Assembly (NCBI RefSeq): GCF_014639435.1
Contig: NZ_BMFZ01000011.1
Coordinates: 1 to 64,000, forward strand
Direction of reading: 5' to 3'
DNA: 64,000 bases
Origin: Hafnia psychrotolerans
GTDB taxonomy: Bacteria; Pseudomonadota; Gammaproteobacteria; Enterobacterales; Enterobacteriaceae
The position numbers were made by a program, and so were the translations under genes. Below are positions 57,132 through 64,000 of the stretch, in pieces; position 1 is the first letter of the stretch; the number at the start of each line of letters is the position of its first letter. The notes below the pieces were generated by a model. It saw only the letters and a program-made list of their open reading frames with translations, was not told the origin of the DNA and did no database searches.

Positions 57132-58109
57132 CTATTTCTTCAAAATATGCGGGTTAACACAGTTCTCTTTGACTTCACCGGTAAGGGCGGCGATAAGGTT
57201 ATCCACTGCGCAGGCGGCCATGCCATAACGGGTTTCATGGGTAGCAGAACCGATATGCGGCAGCGCCACGACGTTGGGTAAGCTGAGCAGCGGGGAGTTT
57301 TTCGGCAGCGGTTCAGTTTCAAAGACGTCCATGCCTGCGGCGTGGATCGTGCCCTCTTGCAGGGCCGCAATCAGCGCTTTTTCGTCGATGACCGGACCAC
57401 GACCTGCACTGATCAAAATGGCGCTGGACTTCATTTTGGCTAGCTGTTCTTTACCAATCGTGTGGAAGGTTTGATTGGTCAGTGGCAACAGTACGCAAAC
57501 GAAATCTGACTTAGCCAGCAGCTCGTCCAACTCGCACTTCTTCGCGCCGAAGCGCTCTTCGGCAGCTTTATGCTGGCTGCGGGCGTTGTACAGTACCTGC
57601 ATATCAAAGCCGAAATGCGCACGCTGCGCCAGCGCAAGGCCGATACGGCCCATACCGATAATCCCGAGGGTTTTGTGATGCACATCGACACCAAACCAGT
57701 CTGCGCCAATGTTGCTCGTCCATTCACCGGCTTTCACGCGCTCGGCAACATTCACCACGCGGCGTGCGGTGGCAAGCACCAGCGCCATCACCGTGTCGGC
57801 GACCGTTTCGGTCAGCACGGTCGGCGTATGCATCAGTGGGATCTCGCGGCGGGTCAGTTCATCGACGTCAAAATTGTCGTATCCCACTGAGATAGTCGAC
57901 ACGCCACGCAGACGCGGCGCGTGATCCAGCAGCTCTTTATTCACCGCACCGCCCGAACCAATGAGCCCTTCCGCTTGTTGCAGTGCGTCAAAAACTTTCG
58001 GGCGGTTCTCTTCGGTAATGCCTTCGAACTCGACGATTGAAAAGTGTTTTTCCAGGCGCTGATGCAGGTCGGCGGGCAGTTTTTTATATAAAACGATCGA
58101 TGGCTTCAT
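57132..58109 (-). CDS. ghrB: 2-ketogluconate / glyoxylate-hydroxypyruvate reductase GhrB (KguD role likely)
   Basis: An NAD(P)H-dependent D-2-hydroxyacid dehydrogenase of 325 residues. The Rossmann motif [14 protein letters not shown] lies near residue 155. The catalytic residues are R in INAGRGP-like [12 protein letters not shown] in [10 protein letters not shown] and H in [12 protein letters not shown]. It closely matches E. coli GhrB, which reduces glyoxylate, hydroxypyruvate and 2-keto-gluconate. As the last gene of the kgu cluster it probably acts as KguD, reducing 2-keto-6-phosphogluconate to 6-phosphogluconate; that assignment is from context. The start at 58109 has GGAG 6 bases upstream. 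Confidence 0.9.
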   Translation of the reverse strand: MKPSIVLYKKLPADLHQRLEKHFSIVEFEGITEENRPKVFDALQQAEGLIGSGGAVNKELLDHAPRLRGVSTISVGYDNFDVDELTRREIPLMHTPTVLTETVADTVMALVLATARRVVNVAERVKAGEWTSNIGADWFGVDVHHKTLGIIGMGRIGLALAQRAHFGFDMQVLYNARSQHKAAEERFGAKKCELDELLAKSDFVCVLLPLTNQTFHTIGKEQLAKMKSSAILISAGRGPVIDEKALIAALQEGTIHAAGMDVFETEPLPKNSPLLSLPNVVALPHIGSATHETRYGMAACAVDNLIAALTGEVKENCVNPHILKK

Positions 58110-58151
58110 TGCACACTCCATAATAAAGGATTGATTAAATTTGATATAAAG

Positions 58152-59420
58152 TTAAACCGACTGCGGCCTCGCCGATGTTTGCTCAGGTTTCACCATGAGT
58201 GTCAGTACCACGGAAACGAGCAAGGACACGGCCATGAAAATAAACGAGGCCGCCGGGCTGCCAGTATTGCCGTTGAGATAACCGACAAACCACGATCCGA
58301 AGAAAGAGCCGAGTGCCCCCAGACTGTTGATGAGTGCCATCGCGCCGCCAGCGACATTCCTGGGTAGCATCTCAGGAATAATGGCGAAGAACGGGCCGTA
58401 AGGGGCATACATGGCGGCGGCAGCTATCACCAGCAGCGAATAAGATACCCAAAAATGATTGGGTCCGACGGCCCATGACGCAAAGAACGCCAGCGCGCCA
58501 ACCAGTAGCAGTGGCCAGACGAAAATCTTACGGTTCTGCAATTTGTCAGACGCCCATGATACGACAATCATCGCGACAGTGGCCGCAAGATAAGGTACCG
58601 AAGAGAGCCAGCCTGCTTCGACCATCCCCATCTGCATGCCGCTGCGCAAAATTGACGGCAGCCACAGCACAAAACCGTAGACACCAATGCTCCAGGCGAA
58701 ATATTGCATACACAACAGAATCACATTGCGGGATTTAAACGCCTCGGCGTAGTTATGTACCGCTTTAATGCCTTCTTGCTCTTTTGCCAACTGATCGGCC
58801 AGCGCTTTTTTCTCTCCCTGCGTCAGCCAGTTAACCTGCTCCGGTTTATCTTTCACCAGGACCCACCAGCAGAATGCCCAGATCACCGCCGGAATGCCTT
58901 CGAAAATAAACATTTCTCGCCAGCCGAAGGCGTGGATCAAATAGCCGGACAGCACCGACATCCACAGCACCGTGACCGGATTCCCGAGTATCAGGAAGGT
59001 GTTGGCCCGCGAGCGTTCAGATTTGGTGAACCAATGACTGATATACACCAGCATGGCGGGCATCACGGCCGCTTCAACGATTCCCAGTGCAAAGCGGATC
59101 GCCGCCAGCATCGGAATGTTATTGACCACCCCGGTCAGGGAGGCAAAACCGCCCCACAACAGCAGGCACCAGAAAATCAATGTCCTGACGCTGCGGCGTT
59201 CGGCGTAAATGGTGCCGGGAATTTGAAAGAAGAAATAACCAAGGAAAAACAGCGCGCCGAGCAAGGATGACATCCCTTTAGTAATACCGAGATCCTCATT
59301 GATGCCCGCTGCTGATGCAAAGCTGAAATTGGAGCGATCGACATAGGCCAGACTGTAAGTGATAAATACGATCGGCATGATATACCACCAGCGTCTGATG
59401 GCGATTTTGGCTTCGTTCAT
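58152..59420 (-). CDS. kguT: MFS 2-ketogluconate transporter KguT
   Basis: An inner-membrane anion:cation symporter of the major facilitator superfamily, 422 residues with about 12 hydrophobic helices. It begins RRWWYIMPIVFITYSLAYVDRSNFSF, shown over residues 9-34, which is the ACS-family N-terminus. The loop after TM2 has ERRSVRTLIFW, and VYISHWFTKSERSRAN matches transporters for hexonates such as 2-ketogluconate. It lies 42 bases upstream of ghrB in the same direction. GAGGA precedes the ATG. The substrate is inferred from operon context and similarity to KguT. Confidence 0.88.
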   Translation of the reverse strand: MNEAKIAIRRWWYIMPIVFITYSLAYVDRSNFSFASAAGINEDLGITKGMSSLLGALFFLGYFFFQIPGTIYAERRSVRTLIFWCLLLWGGFASLTGVVNNIPMLAAIRFALGIVEAAVMPAMLVYISHWFTKSERSRANTFLILGNPVTVLWMSVLSGYLIHAFGWREMFIFEGIPAVIWAFCWWVLVKDKPEQVNWLTQGEKKALADQLAKEQEGIKAVHNYAEAFKSRNVILLCMQYFAWSIGVYGFVLWLPSILRSGMQMGMVEAGWLSSVPYLAATVAMIVVSWASDKLQNRKIFVWPLLLVGALAFFASWAVGPNHFWVSYSLLVIAAAAMYAPYGPFFAIIPEMLPRNVAGGAMALINSLGALGSFFGSWFVGYLNGNTGSPAASFIFMAVSLLVSVVLTLMVKPEQTSARPQSV

Positions 59421-59513
59421 GACTTTTATCCTCAGTTTCGTGACTGATGTGGTTTATTTACTGTTATATAGGGTGCTCAGTAAGTGTAGGGAACAGAGTA
59501 AAAACGGTGTGCG

Positions 59514-60470
59514 TCATGCGTCCACGAGCTGTGCCCGCGTCGGCAGACCTTCGCTGTCACCGATGGCCTGCACCGCCAGGCTGCCGATTTTATTCCCGCG
59601 TTTGACTGCCTGCTCTAGTGTCAGCCCTTCAAGCATGGCACTCACCAGCCCGACGGCAAAACCGTCCCCCGCGCCGACGGTATCTACCACATTGTCCACC
59701 TTGCAAGCGGCAACCTGCGCCTGCTCGCCGTCTGCATTTTTATACCAGGCGCCGTCTGGACCGGTTTTGATGATCACGGCTTTTACTCCCTGTGTAAGAT
59801 AAAAATCAGCAATGCCTTCCGGTGTTTTCTTTCCGGTCAGCAACTGACCTTCGCCGAGGCCGGGTAATACCCAGTCGGCAGCAAAGGCGAGGGCATTAAT
59901 CTCTTCCCGCATCGTCTGCTGACTACCCCATAACACAGGCCGAAGATTAGGGTCGAACGATATACTCCTTCCCGCTTTTCTCATCTCCTTAGCCGCCAGT
60001 TTCGACAGTTCCCGCGAAGTGTCCGACAGCGCAGCGGCGACGCCGGAGAGGTGCAGATGCCGGGCTGCGCAGAAATAAGCCGGGTTAAAATCGGCCACTG
60101 AAAGATGACTGGCCGCCGAATTTTTACGAAAGTACTCAACGCGGGGATCGCAGCCTCCGATCTCTTTTGATTTCAGCTGGAAGCCGGTTGCATAGTGATC
60201 ATCCACGGTGACTTGACTGGCATTAATCCGTTCTTTTTCCAGCTGCTTGAGCACGAAACGGCCGAACACGTCATCGCCCACGCGGCTGGCCCATCCGACC
60301 TTCAGCCCTAAGCGCGATAGCCCGATGGCAACATTCAGTTCGGCACCCGCGACCTGGCGTGTGAACTGTGTCACCTCTTCAAGCGGGCCGGTTTCGCAGG
60401 CGACAAACATCGCCATGGCTTCACCGAGAGTCACCACATCCAGTGCGGCTTGAGACGATAATTCCGACAT
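59514..60470 (-). CDS. kguK: 2-ketogluconate kinase KguK (PfkB family)
   Basis: A 318-residue sugar kinase. It has GEAMAMFVACETGPL at the N-terminus (residues 16-30), the PfkB substrate region VAGAELNVAIGLSRLG, and the catalytic motif DTVGAGDGFAVGLVSAML near residue 250, with the base aspartate in AGDGF. In the kgu pathway the enzyme phosphorylates 2-ketogluconate to 2-keto-6-phosphogluconate. KDG kinase (KdgK) is the main alternative by sequence; the operon favours KguK. The ATG has AGGA 8 bases upstream, and kguE ends 11 bases before. Confidence 0.87.
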   Translation of the reverse strand: MSELSSQAALDVVTLGEAMAMFVACETGPLEEVTQFTRQVAGAELNVAIGLSRLGLKVGWASRVGDDVFGRFVLKQLEKERINASQVTVDDHYATGFQLKSKEIGGCDPRVEYFRKNSAASHLSVADFNPAYFCAARHLHLSGVAAALSDTSRELSKLAAKEMRKAGRSISFDPNLRPVLWGSQQTMREEINALAFAADWVLPGLGEGQLLTGKKTPEGIADFYLTQGVKAVIIKTGPDGAWYKNADGEQAQVAACKVDNVVDTVGAGDGFAVGLVSAMLEGLTLEQAVKRGNKIGSLAVQAIGDSEGLPTRAQLVDA

Positions 60471-60481
60471 GCTTTGGTTCC

Positions 60482-61246
60482 TTATGCTTGCGCGGTGTCC
60501 TCACGCAACATTTCAACGTAGTGACGGGTCACGGCGGTCAGATCCTCACCTTCTAGTGGGAACTCAATCCCACGCGGCACATCTTGCGGCAGTTTTTCCA
60601 GCAGTGGCTTCCAACTGCCATCGGCGTCGTCCAGCGCCACGGCGTGCCATTTTTCGCCGCACTTCTGGGCTGCTTTTACGTGAATGTAGCCGACATGCTG
60701 CGCCACTCGATCGGCTGCGGCCATCGGGTCCTGTCCGACCCACAGCCAGTTGGCCATATCAAAGGCCATAGTCAGCGGTAAATGCAGGGACTGTGCCGCG
60801 AACATAAACGCGTTCAACTGCGATAAAATGCCGCAGTCGGAGGTTTGGTCATTTTCCACCACCAGTTTAACTGGGTGCGACCCCAGTATGACTTTTAGCG
60901 GAGTGAGGTCTTTACCGGCTTTGAAATATCCCAGCGCCAGTTTTAGTGAGCGTGCGCCGAGTGTTGCCGCTTCCTCCAAAAATGTTGCCAGTGACGGATT
61001 CACCTTTCCGCCCTCAACAAACAGCGATTCAGGCACGGAATAAACGGTAAATAAATTTTTCTGGCGGATTTTTTCTGCCAAATCTGGCAAGTTGCTCAGA
61101 TCTGCGGGCGTAAACAATTCGCGGCGAATCTCAACGCCGTCGGCACCGGCATCGGCAATCACCGGAAGTAGTGCAACCTGCCCGCCCAGTGCTTTCACGT
61201 TGTCATTACCATAAGCAGACATGACCACCACAATCTCTTTTTTCAT
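60482..61246 (-). CDS. kguE: KguE, sugar phosphate isomerase/epimerase-like protein
   Basis: A 254-residue TIM-barrel protein of the xylose isomerase-like family (AP endonuclease 2 fold). MKKEIVVVMSAYGNDNVKAL opens the protein, and metal-ligand-type residues occur in DGVEIRRELF, KLVVENDQTSDCG, AFDMANWLWVG and HVKAAQK. KguE is found in 2-ketogluconate operons of Pseudomonas; its exact reaction is not settled. The start at 61246 (AGGA 7 bases upstream) is preferred over the longer frame to 61348. It is the first gene after the PtxS operator. Confidence 0.87.
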   Translation of the reverse strand: MKKEIVVVMSAYGNDNVKALGGQVALLPVIADAGADGVEIRRELFTPADLSNLPDLAEKIRQKNLFTVYSVPESLFVEGGKVNPSLATFLEEAATLGARSLKLALGYFKAGKDLTPLKVILGSHPVKLVVENDQTSDCGILSQLNAFMFAAQSLHLPLTMAFDMANWLWVGQDPMAAADRVAQHVGYIHVKAAQKCGEKWHAVALDDADGSWKPLLEKLPQDVPRGIEFPLEGEDLTAVTRHYVEMLREDTAQA

Positions 61247-61359
61247 CTCAATATCCTTGTAAAAACCGGCCCGGTATTGCGGGGCAATATTCAATTTTAG
61301 ACGGATAAATAGGGTGCAGATTTTTGTTAACTCTTTGCTGTCTCTCAATTCACGCTATA

Positions 61360-61373
61360 TGGGACCGGTTCCA
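61360..61373. promoter_or_regulatory. PtxS operator upstream of kguEKT
   Basis: TGGGACCGGTTCCA is a palindrome apart from one symmetric position. It closely fits the Pseudomonas PtxS site TGAAACCGGTTTCA. It lies between ptxS and kguE, 114 bases before the kguE start. A weaker palindrome, ACCGG-C-CCGGT, lies at 61264-61274 in the leader. Confidence 0.75.
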
Positions 61374-61466
61374 TTGGGAAGTGGCAAGAATAAAAAATAT
61401 GATCCCGCTCACGAAGAAACGGCGCGGCAGGAGGAGATTAGAGAAGAATTATCGGGTTTGATGAGC

Positions 61467-62501
61467 TTAATGCTTTGATGTTGACCCGCGCACAACCAGT
61501 TCGCCGGAAAATTCCTGCTCACGGATCGGTTCCTGGTTGCCCTGAATGCGGGTCACCAGTTGTTCAAGTGCCGCGACGCCCATGTCGTAGGTCGGTTGTT
61601 TTAGCGTGGTGATACCCACGCCAGCCAGTTCCGCCCATTCCAGTTCGTCAAAGCCCAGCAAGCCGATGTCTTGGCCCCAAACCAAGTCTATCCGGCGCAT
61701 GGCGCGTGCGACTTGCAGGGTCAAGGCACCGTTGGCTGACAGCACGGCTTTATGTTTGTCCGGATAGCGCGCGACGAAATCACGTAGCAAGGTTTCCAGC
61801 GCGGCGGTGTCGCTAAGTTCAACTTCACCCTGTTCAGCGACGTGCTGTGGCTCGCGTTGCATACGCTGTAAGAACGTATGCAGACGATCGAGGCGGGTGT
61901 TGATGGTCACCGGTTCACTGAGGAACAAGATGGCCTCGAAACCTTGATTCAGGAGATGATCGGTCACCATCATTGTGGCTTGGGCATTGTCCAGCCCGAC
62001 CACATCGCAGGAGAAGTTCGCGACTTTACGGTCAATCAGCACCATCGGTAAATTGGCTTGTTGTAGCGTAGAAATGGCCGCCTCGCGCATGCCGACCGCG
62101 TTGACCACCATGCCATCGACACGGTAGCTACTAAGGAGTTGCAGATAGTGCTTTTCCTGATCCAGCTGGTTATTGGTGTTACACACCAGCAATGTCAGCC
62201 CTTGCTGGCGGCAGGCGGCTTCAACACCGCGCATGACATCAACAGAATAGGGATTGGTAATATCAGCGAGAATCAGCCCAATCAGCCGTGTCTGACCGCT
62301 TTTCAGGCTGCGGGCCATCTGGCTCGGCTGGTAATTCAGCAGGGAGATGGCCTGTCCGATGCGCTCTTTGAGATCATCGGACAGCAGGTGTTGTTCACCG
62401 TTGAGATAACGCGAAACGCTGGTTTTTCCGGTCTGTGCTGCACGGGCAACGTCACGTATCGTGGCGCGGACTGCTGCGCCCGGCTCCTGTTTTTTGCTCA
62501 C
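61467..62501 (-). CDS. ptxS: LacI-family regulator PtxS of 2-ketogluconate use
   Basis: A 344-residue LacI/GalR-family repressor. The helix-turn-helix is IRDVARAAQTGKTSVSRYLN (residues 15-34), followed by a hinge with LNYQPSQMARSLKSGQTRLIG and a sugar-sensing core. PtxS proteins are released by 2-ketogluconate in Pseudomonas. The start codon is GTG at 62501, with GGAG 7 bases upstream. It is upstream of and codirectional with kguE; its likely operator is visible in that gap. GntR (gluconate) regulators are the nearest alternative, but context favours PtxS. Confidence 0.87.
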   Translation of the reverse strand: MSKKQEPGAAVRATIRDVARAAQTGKTSVSRYLNGEQHLLSDDLKERIGQAISLLNYQPSQMARSLKSGQTRLIGLILADITNPYSVDVMRGVEAACRQQGLTLLVCNTNNQLDQEKHYLQLLSSYRVDGMVVNAVGMREAAISTLQQANLPMVLIDRKVANFSCDVVGLDNAQATMMVTDHLLNQGFEAILFLSEPVTINTRLDRLHTFLQRMQREPQHVAEQGEVELSDTAALETLLRDFVARYPDKHKAVLSANGALTLQVARAMRRIDLVWGQDIGLLGFDELEWAELAGVGITTLKQPTYDMGVAALEQLVTRIQGNQEPIREQEFSGELVVRGSTSKH

Positions 62502-62578
62502 AACCTTTCTCCCCTCATGCTCATCCCACGGAGACTAGCACAGAGTGTCGAAAGGCTGTAACCGCTAGCCATATAAAG

Positions 62579-63865
62579 TCAGTGCACTCCTTCCACCGTC
62601 CTCGCCGCCGGAACAGCCTGTCTCTGTGGACGACTGCTCAACGTGAAGGCGGAAATTATCGTGACGCTGAAGGCAATTCCCCCGAGGATCAGGTAGGTAT
62701 CACTAAACCCGATGCGGTCATACAAACTGCCCGCAAAGGCGGAAAGGAAAATCGCCGCCAGCTGTTTGGCGAAGTTAAAGCCAATCAGATAAATGGTCGC
62801 CGAGAACCGGACATCAAAAATCTGCGTGATGTATTTGAACACGCCGACCAGCAGGAACGGCACTTCCAGCGCATGCAGCATTTTCAGCAGGATCACTTCT
62901 ACCGCCGTGGTGGCAAAAGCAGAACCCACGATGCGAATCGACATGATAGTCCCCGCCAGCAGCAACGTGTTTTTCGCGCCGATGCGGTTAATAATCCACG
63001 GCGAACAGAACATGATCAGCGCGTTGCACAGCTCACCTGCGGTGGTCACGTAGCCGAACATCTCGGTACCGTGCTGCGGTGAGGAGAAGAAGCTTTTAAA
63101 GAAGGTGGCGAACTGCTGATCGAAGACGTCATAGACGCAGGCAACGCCCACTACGTACAAAATCAGCATCCAGAGTTTGCGCTCTTTAAGTAACAAAGCC
63201 GCCGTTTTCAGCGAGAATTGCGACTGATTGGCACCGAGTTTATCTAGCACCTGCGCATTTTTATTTTCCTGCGGTCGCGAGATCAGCAGCAAAATCATCA
63301 AAATCACCGCCGCGCCAGACCCCATCCAGAACACAATATCCGGATTGATGTTAAACAGTACGCCTGCGGTTGAGGCGCAAATCCCCCAGCCGAAACAGCC
63401 GAACATCCGCGCTTTGCCGTATTCGAATGAACTATTGCGGCTAACCCTTTCGATATACGCCTCGGTTGCGCCGGAACCGCCCGCAAAGACGAACCCGATG
63501 TACGCGCCGCCCAGAATGGCGCCGAGCACGATATTGATTTTCAGTAATGGCGCGAACACGTAAATAAAGAACGGCGCGAAGAGGAACAGGAGGACGGCGA
63601 TGATCCACAGCAGGTGTTTCTTCAGGCCGAGCTTGTCAGAAATAATGCCGAAGAACGGCTGAAACAGAATGGCAAATAGCGACATGCTGGAGAAAACAAT
63701 GCCGGTTTCCGTTTTGCTCAGGCCAATAACGTCAGACAGCCAGATCGGTAAAAAAGGATAACAGGTGGCCATAATGAAGAAGTAGAGAAAGAAATAGCTG
63801 CCAAATATCCAGAAGTTGGTATTTTTTTTATAGAAGCAACGATCGCCAGTTTGTGTAGGGTTCAT
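62579..63865 (-). CDS. rafB: Oligosaccharide:H+ symporter, RafB/MelY/LacY type
   Basis: A 428-residue MFS galactoside permease of the LacY family with 12 hydrophobic helices. Substrate and proton residues of LacY have counterparts: E and R in EAYIERVSR and YGKARMFGC, E in TTAGELCNALIMF-type loop, R in MSIRIVGSAFATT, and H and E in MLHALEVPFLLVG. IMATCYPFLPIWLSDVIGLS is nearer to plasmid RafB than to LacY as I recall them, so raffinose or melibiose is the likely substrate. AAGGA precedes the ATG. It follows the partial gene at 63949 on the same strand. Confidence 0.85.
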   Translation of the reverse strand: MNPTQTGDRCFYKKNTNFWIFGSYFFLYFFIMATCYPFLPIWLSDVIGLSKTETGIVFSSMSLFAILFQPFFGIISDKLGLKKHLLWIIAVLLFLFAPFFIYVFAPLLKINIVLGAILGGAYIGFVFAGGSGATEAYIERVSRNSSFEYGKARMFGCFGWGICASTAGVLFNINPDIVFWMGSGAAVILMILLLISRPQENKNAQVLDKLGANQSQFSLKTAALLLKERKLWMLILYVVGVACVYDVFDQQFATFFKSFFSSPQHGTEMFGYVTTAGELCNALIMFCSPWIINRIGAKNTLLLAGTIMSIRIVGSAFATTAVEVILLKMLHALEVPFLLVGVFKYITQIFDVRFSATIYLIGFNFAKQLAAIFLSAFAGSLYDRIGFSDTYLILGGIAFSVTIISAFTLSSRPQRQAVPAARTVEGVH

Positions 63866-63893
63866 AGTGATTTCCTTGCCGAAACCATCAAAA

Positions 63894-63917
63894 CCGGCAC
63901 CGAAGCGCCGGCGTTTT
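63894..63917. terminator. Hairpin between the rafA-like gene and rafB
   Basis: CCGGCAC (63894-63900) pairs with GCGCCGG (63905-63911) around a 4-base loop, with one mismatch. Seven T residues follow on the plus strand and four on the minus strand. On the minus strand it may partly attenuate transcription from the upstream gene into rafB. Confidence 0.6.
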
Positions 63918-63948
63918 TTTATGTTTATCTGTTTTTGATACCAACCGA

Positions 63949-64000
63949 TTAAACGCGCTCAAAACTCAGCAGCAGCGCGCTTTCCGGGTCCAGCACCGGC
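63949..64000 (-). CDS. C-terminal end of a probable alpha-galactosidase (RafA-like), partial
   Basis: Only the last 16 codons are in the window: PVLDPESALLLSFERV and a TAA stop at 63949-63951. The ending P.L.PESALLL resembles the C-terminus of GH36 alpha-galactosidases. The order enzyme-then-permease on one strand matches the raf operon (rafA-rafB). The identification rests on this short tail and the neighbour, so it is tentative. Confidence 0.5.
   Translation of the reverse strand, partial: PVLDPESALLLSFERV

Noticed and set aside
58704-59270. 188-residue open frame opposite kguT
   Set aside because: Antisense shadow of a strongly conserved transporter; the histidine/glutamine-rich composition is typical of antisense frames in GC-rich genes.
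61247-61348. N-terminal extension of kguE
   Set aside because: The start at 61246 has a proper AGGA and matches the family N-terminus; the extension runs through the operator and leader region.
62435-63082. 215-residue open frame opposite rafB and ptxS
   Set aside because: Antisense to two recognised genes and crosses their boundary; no recognisable domain.

Overview
This window is chromosomal DNA from a gammaproteobacterium of the order Enterobacterales. The gene order is the classic replication-origin neighbourhood of that order (rrn, rbs, kup, ravA-viaA, asnC-mioC-oriC-mnmG-rsmG, atp, glmUS, pst-phoU, mnmE-yidC-yidD-rnpA-rpmH, dnaA-dnaN-recF-gyrB, ibpAB). Most proteins resemble, from memory, their Escherichia coli or Yersinia/Serratia counterparts over full length. 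The sugar genes at the right end and the absence of hsrA, asnA and tnaAB point to a Yersiniaceae-type genus such as Rahnella or a relative; I cannot fix the genus without a search.

Layout, left to right. 1-287: promoters of a ribosomal RNA operon that runs leftward out of the window. 288-6771: regulator yieP, then the leftward ribose operon rbsDACBKR, whose rbsA is broken by a small deletion. 6945-8850: potassium uptake (kup). 9141-13255: ravA-viaA, asnC, mioC. 13256-13634: oriC. 13635-16277: tRNA modification (mnmG) and 16S rRNA methylation (rsmG). 16278-16923: AT-rich spacer with the atp promoter. 16924-23855: the nine-gene ATP synthase operon. 24127-28289: UDP-GlcNAc synthesis (glmU, glmS) and rluF. 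28339-33083: Pho boxes and pstSCAB-phoU. 33168-36814: yieH, adeP, chrR, yieE. 37042-40779: a chemoreceptor with a flagellar-type promoter, an orphan three-haem cytochrome c and an oxidoreductase remnant, in the place where E. coli has tnaCAB. 40798-44652: mnmE, yidC, yidD, rnpA, rpmH. 45351-51521: dnaA, dnaN, recF, gyrB. 51680-55597: yidA, yidR, yidQ and the small heat-shock genes ibpA and ibpB. 55688-56944: avtA. 57132-62501: a 2-ketogluconate catabolic cluster (ptxS, kguE, kguK, kguT, ghrB/kguD). 62579-64000: a rafB-like galactoside permease and the end of what is probably rafA.

How it works together: most of the window is housekeeping (replication start, energy, translation, envelope precursors, phosphate sensing). 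The accessory part is sugar use: ribose (probably impaired by the rbsA lesion), 2-ketogluconate, and raffinose or melibiose. I see no insertion sequences, prophage, CRISPR array, tRNA genes or defence islands, and no convincing undescribed multi-gene system. The most notable signals are the rbsA deletion, paired ROSE-like RNA thermometers in front of both ibpA and ibpB, the orphan tri-haem cytochrome beside a decayed dehydrogenase, a large imperfect palindrome between dnaN and recF, asnC kept without asnA, a shortened AtpB N-terminus and a sharp composition change inside glmU.
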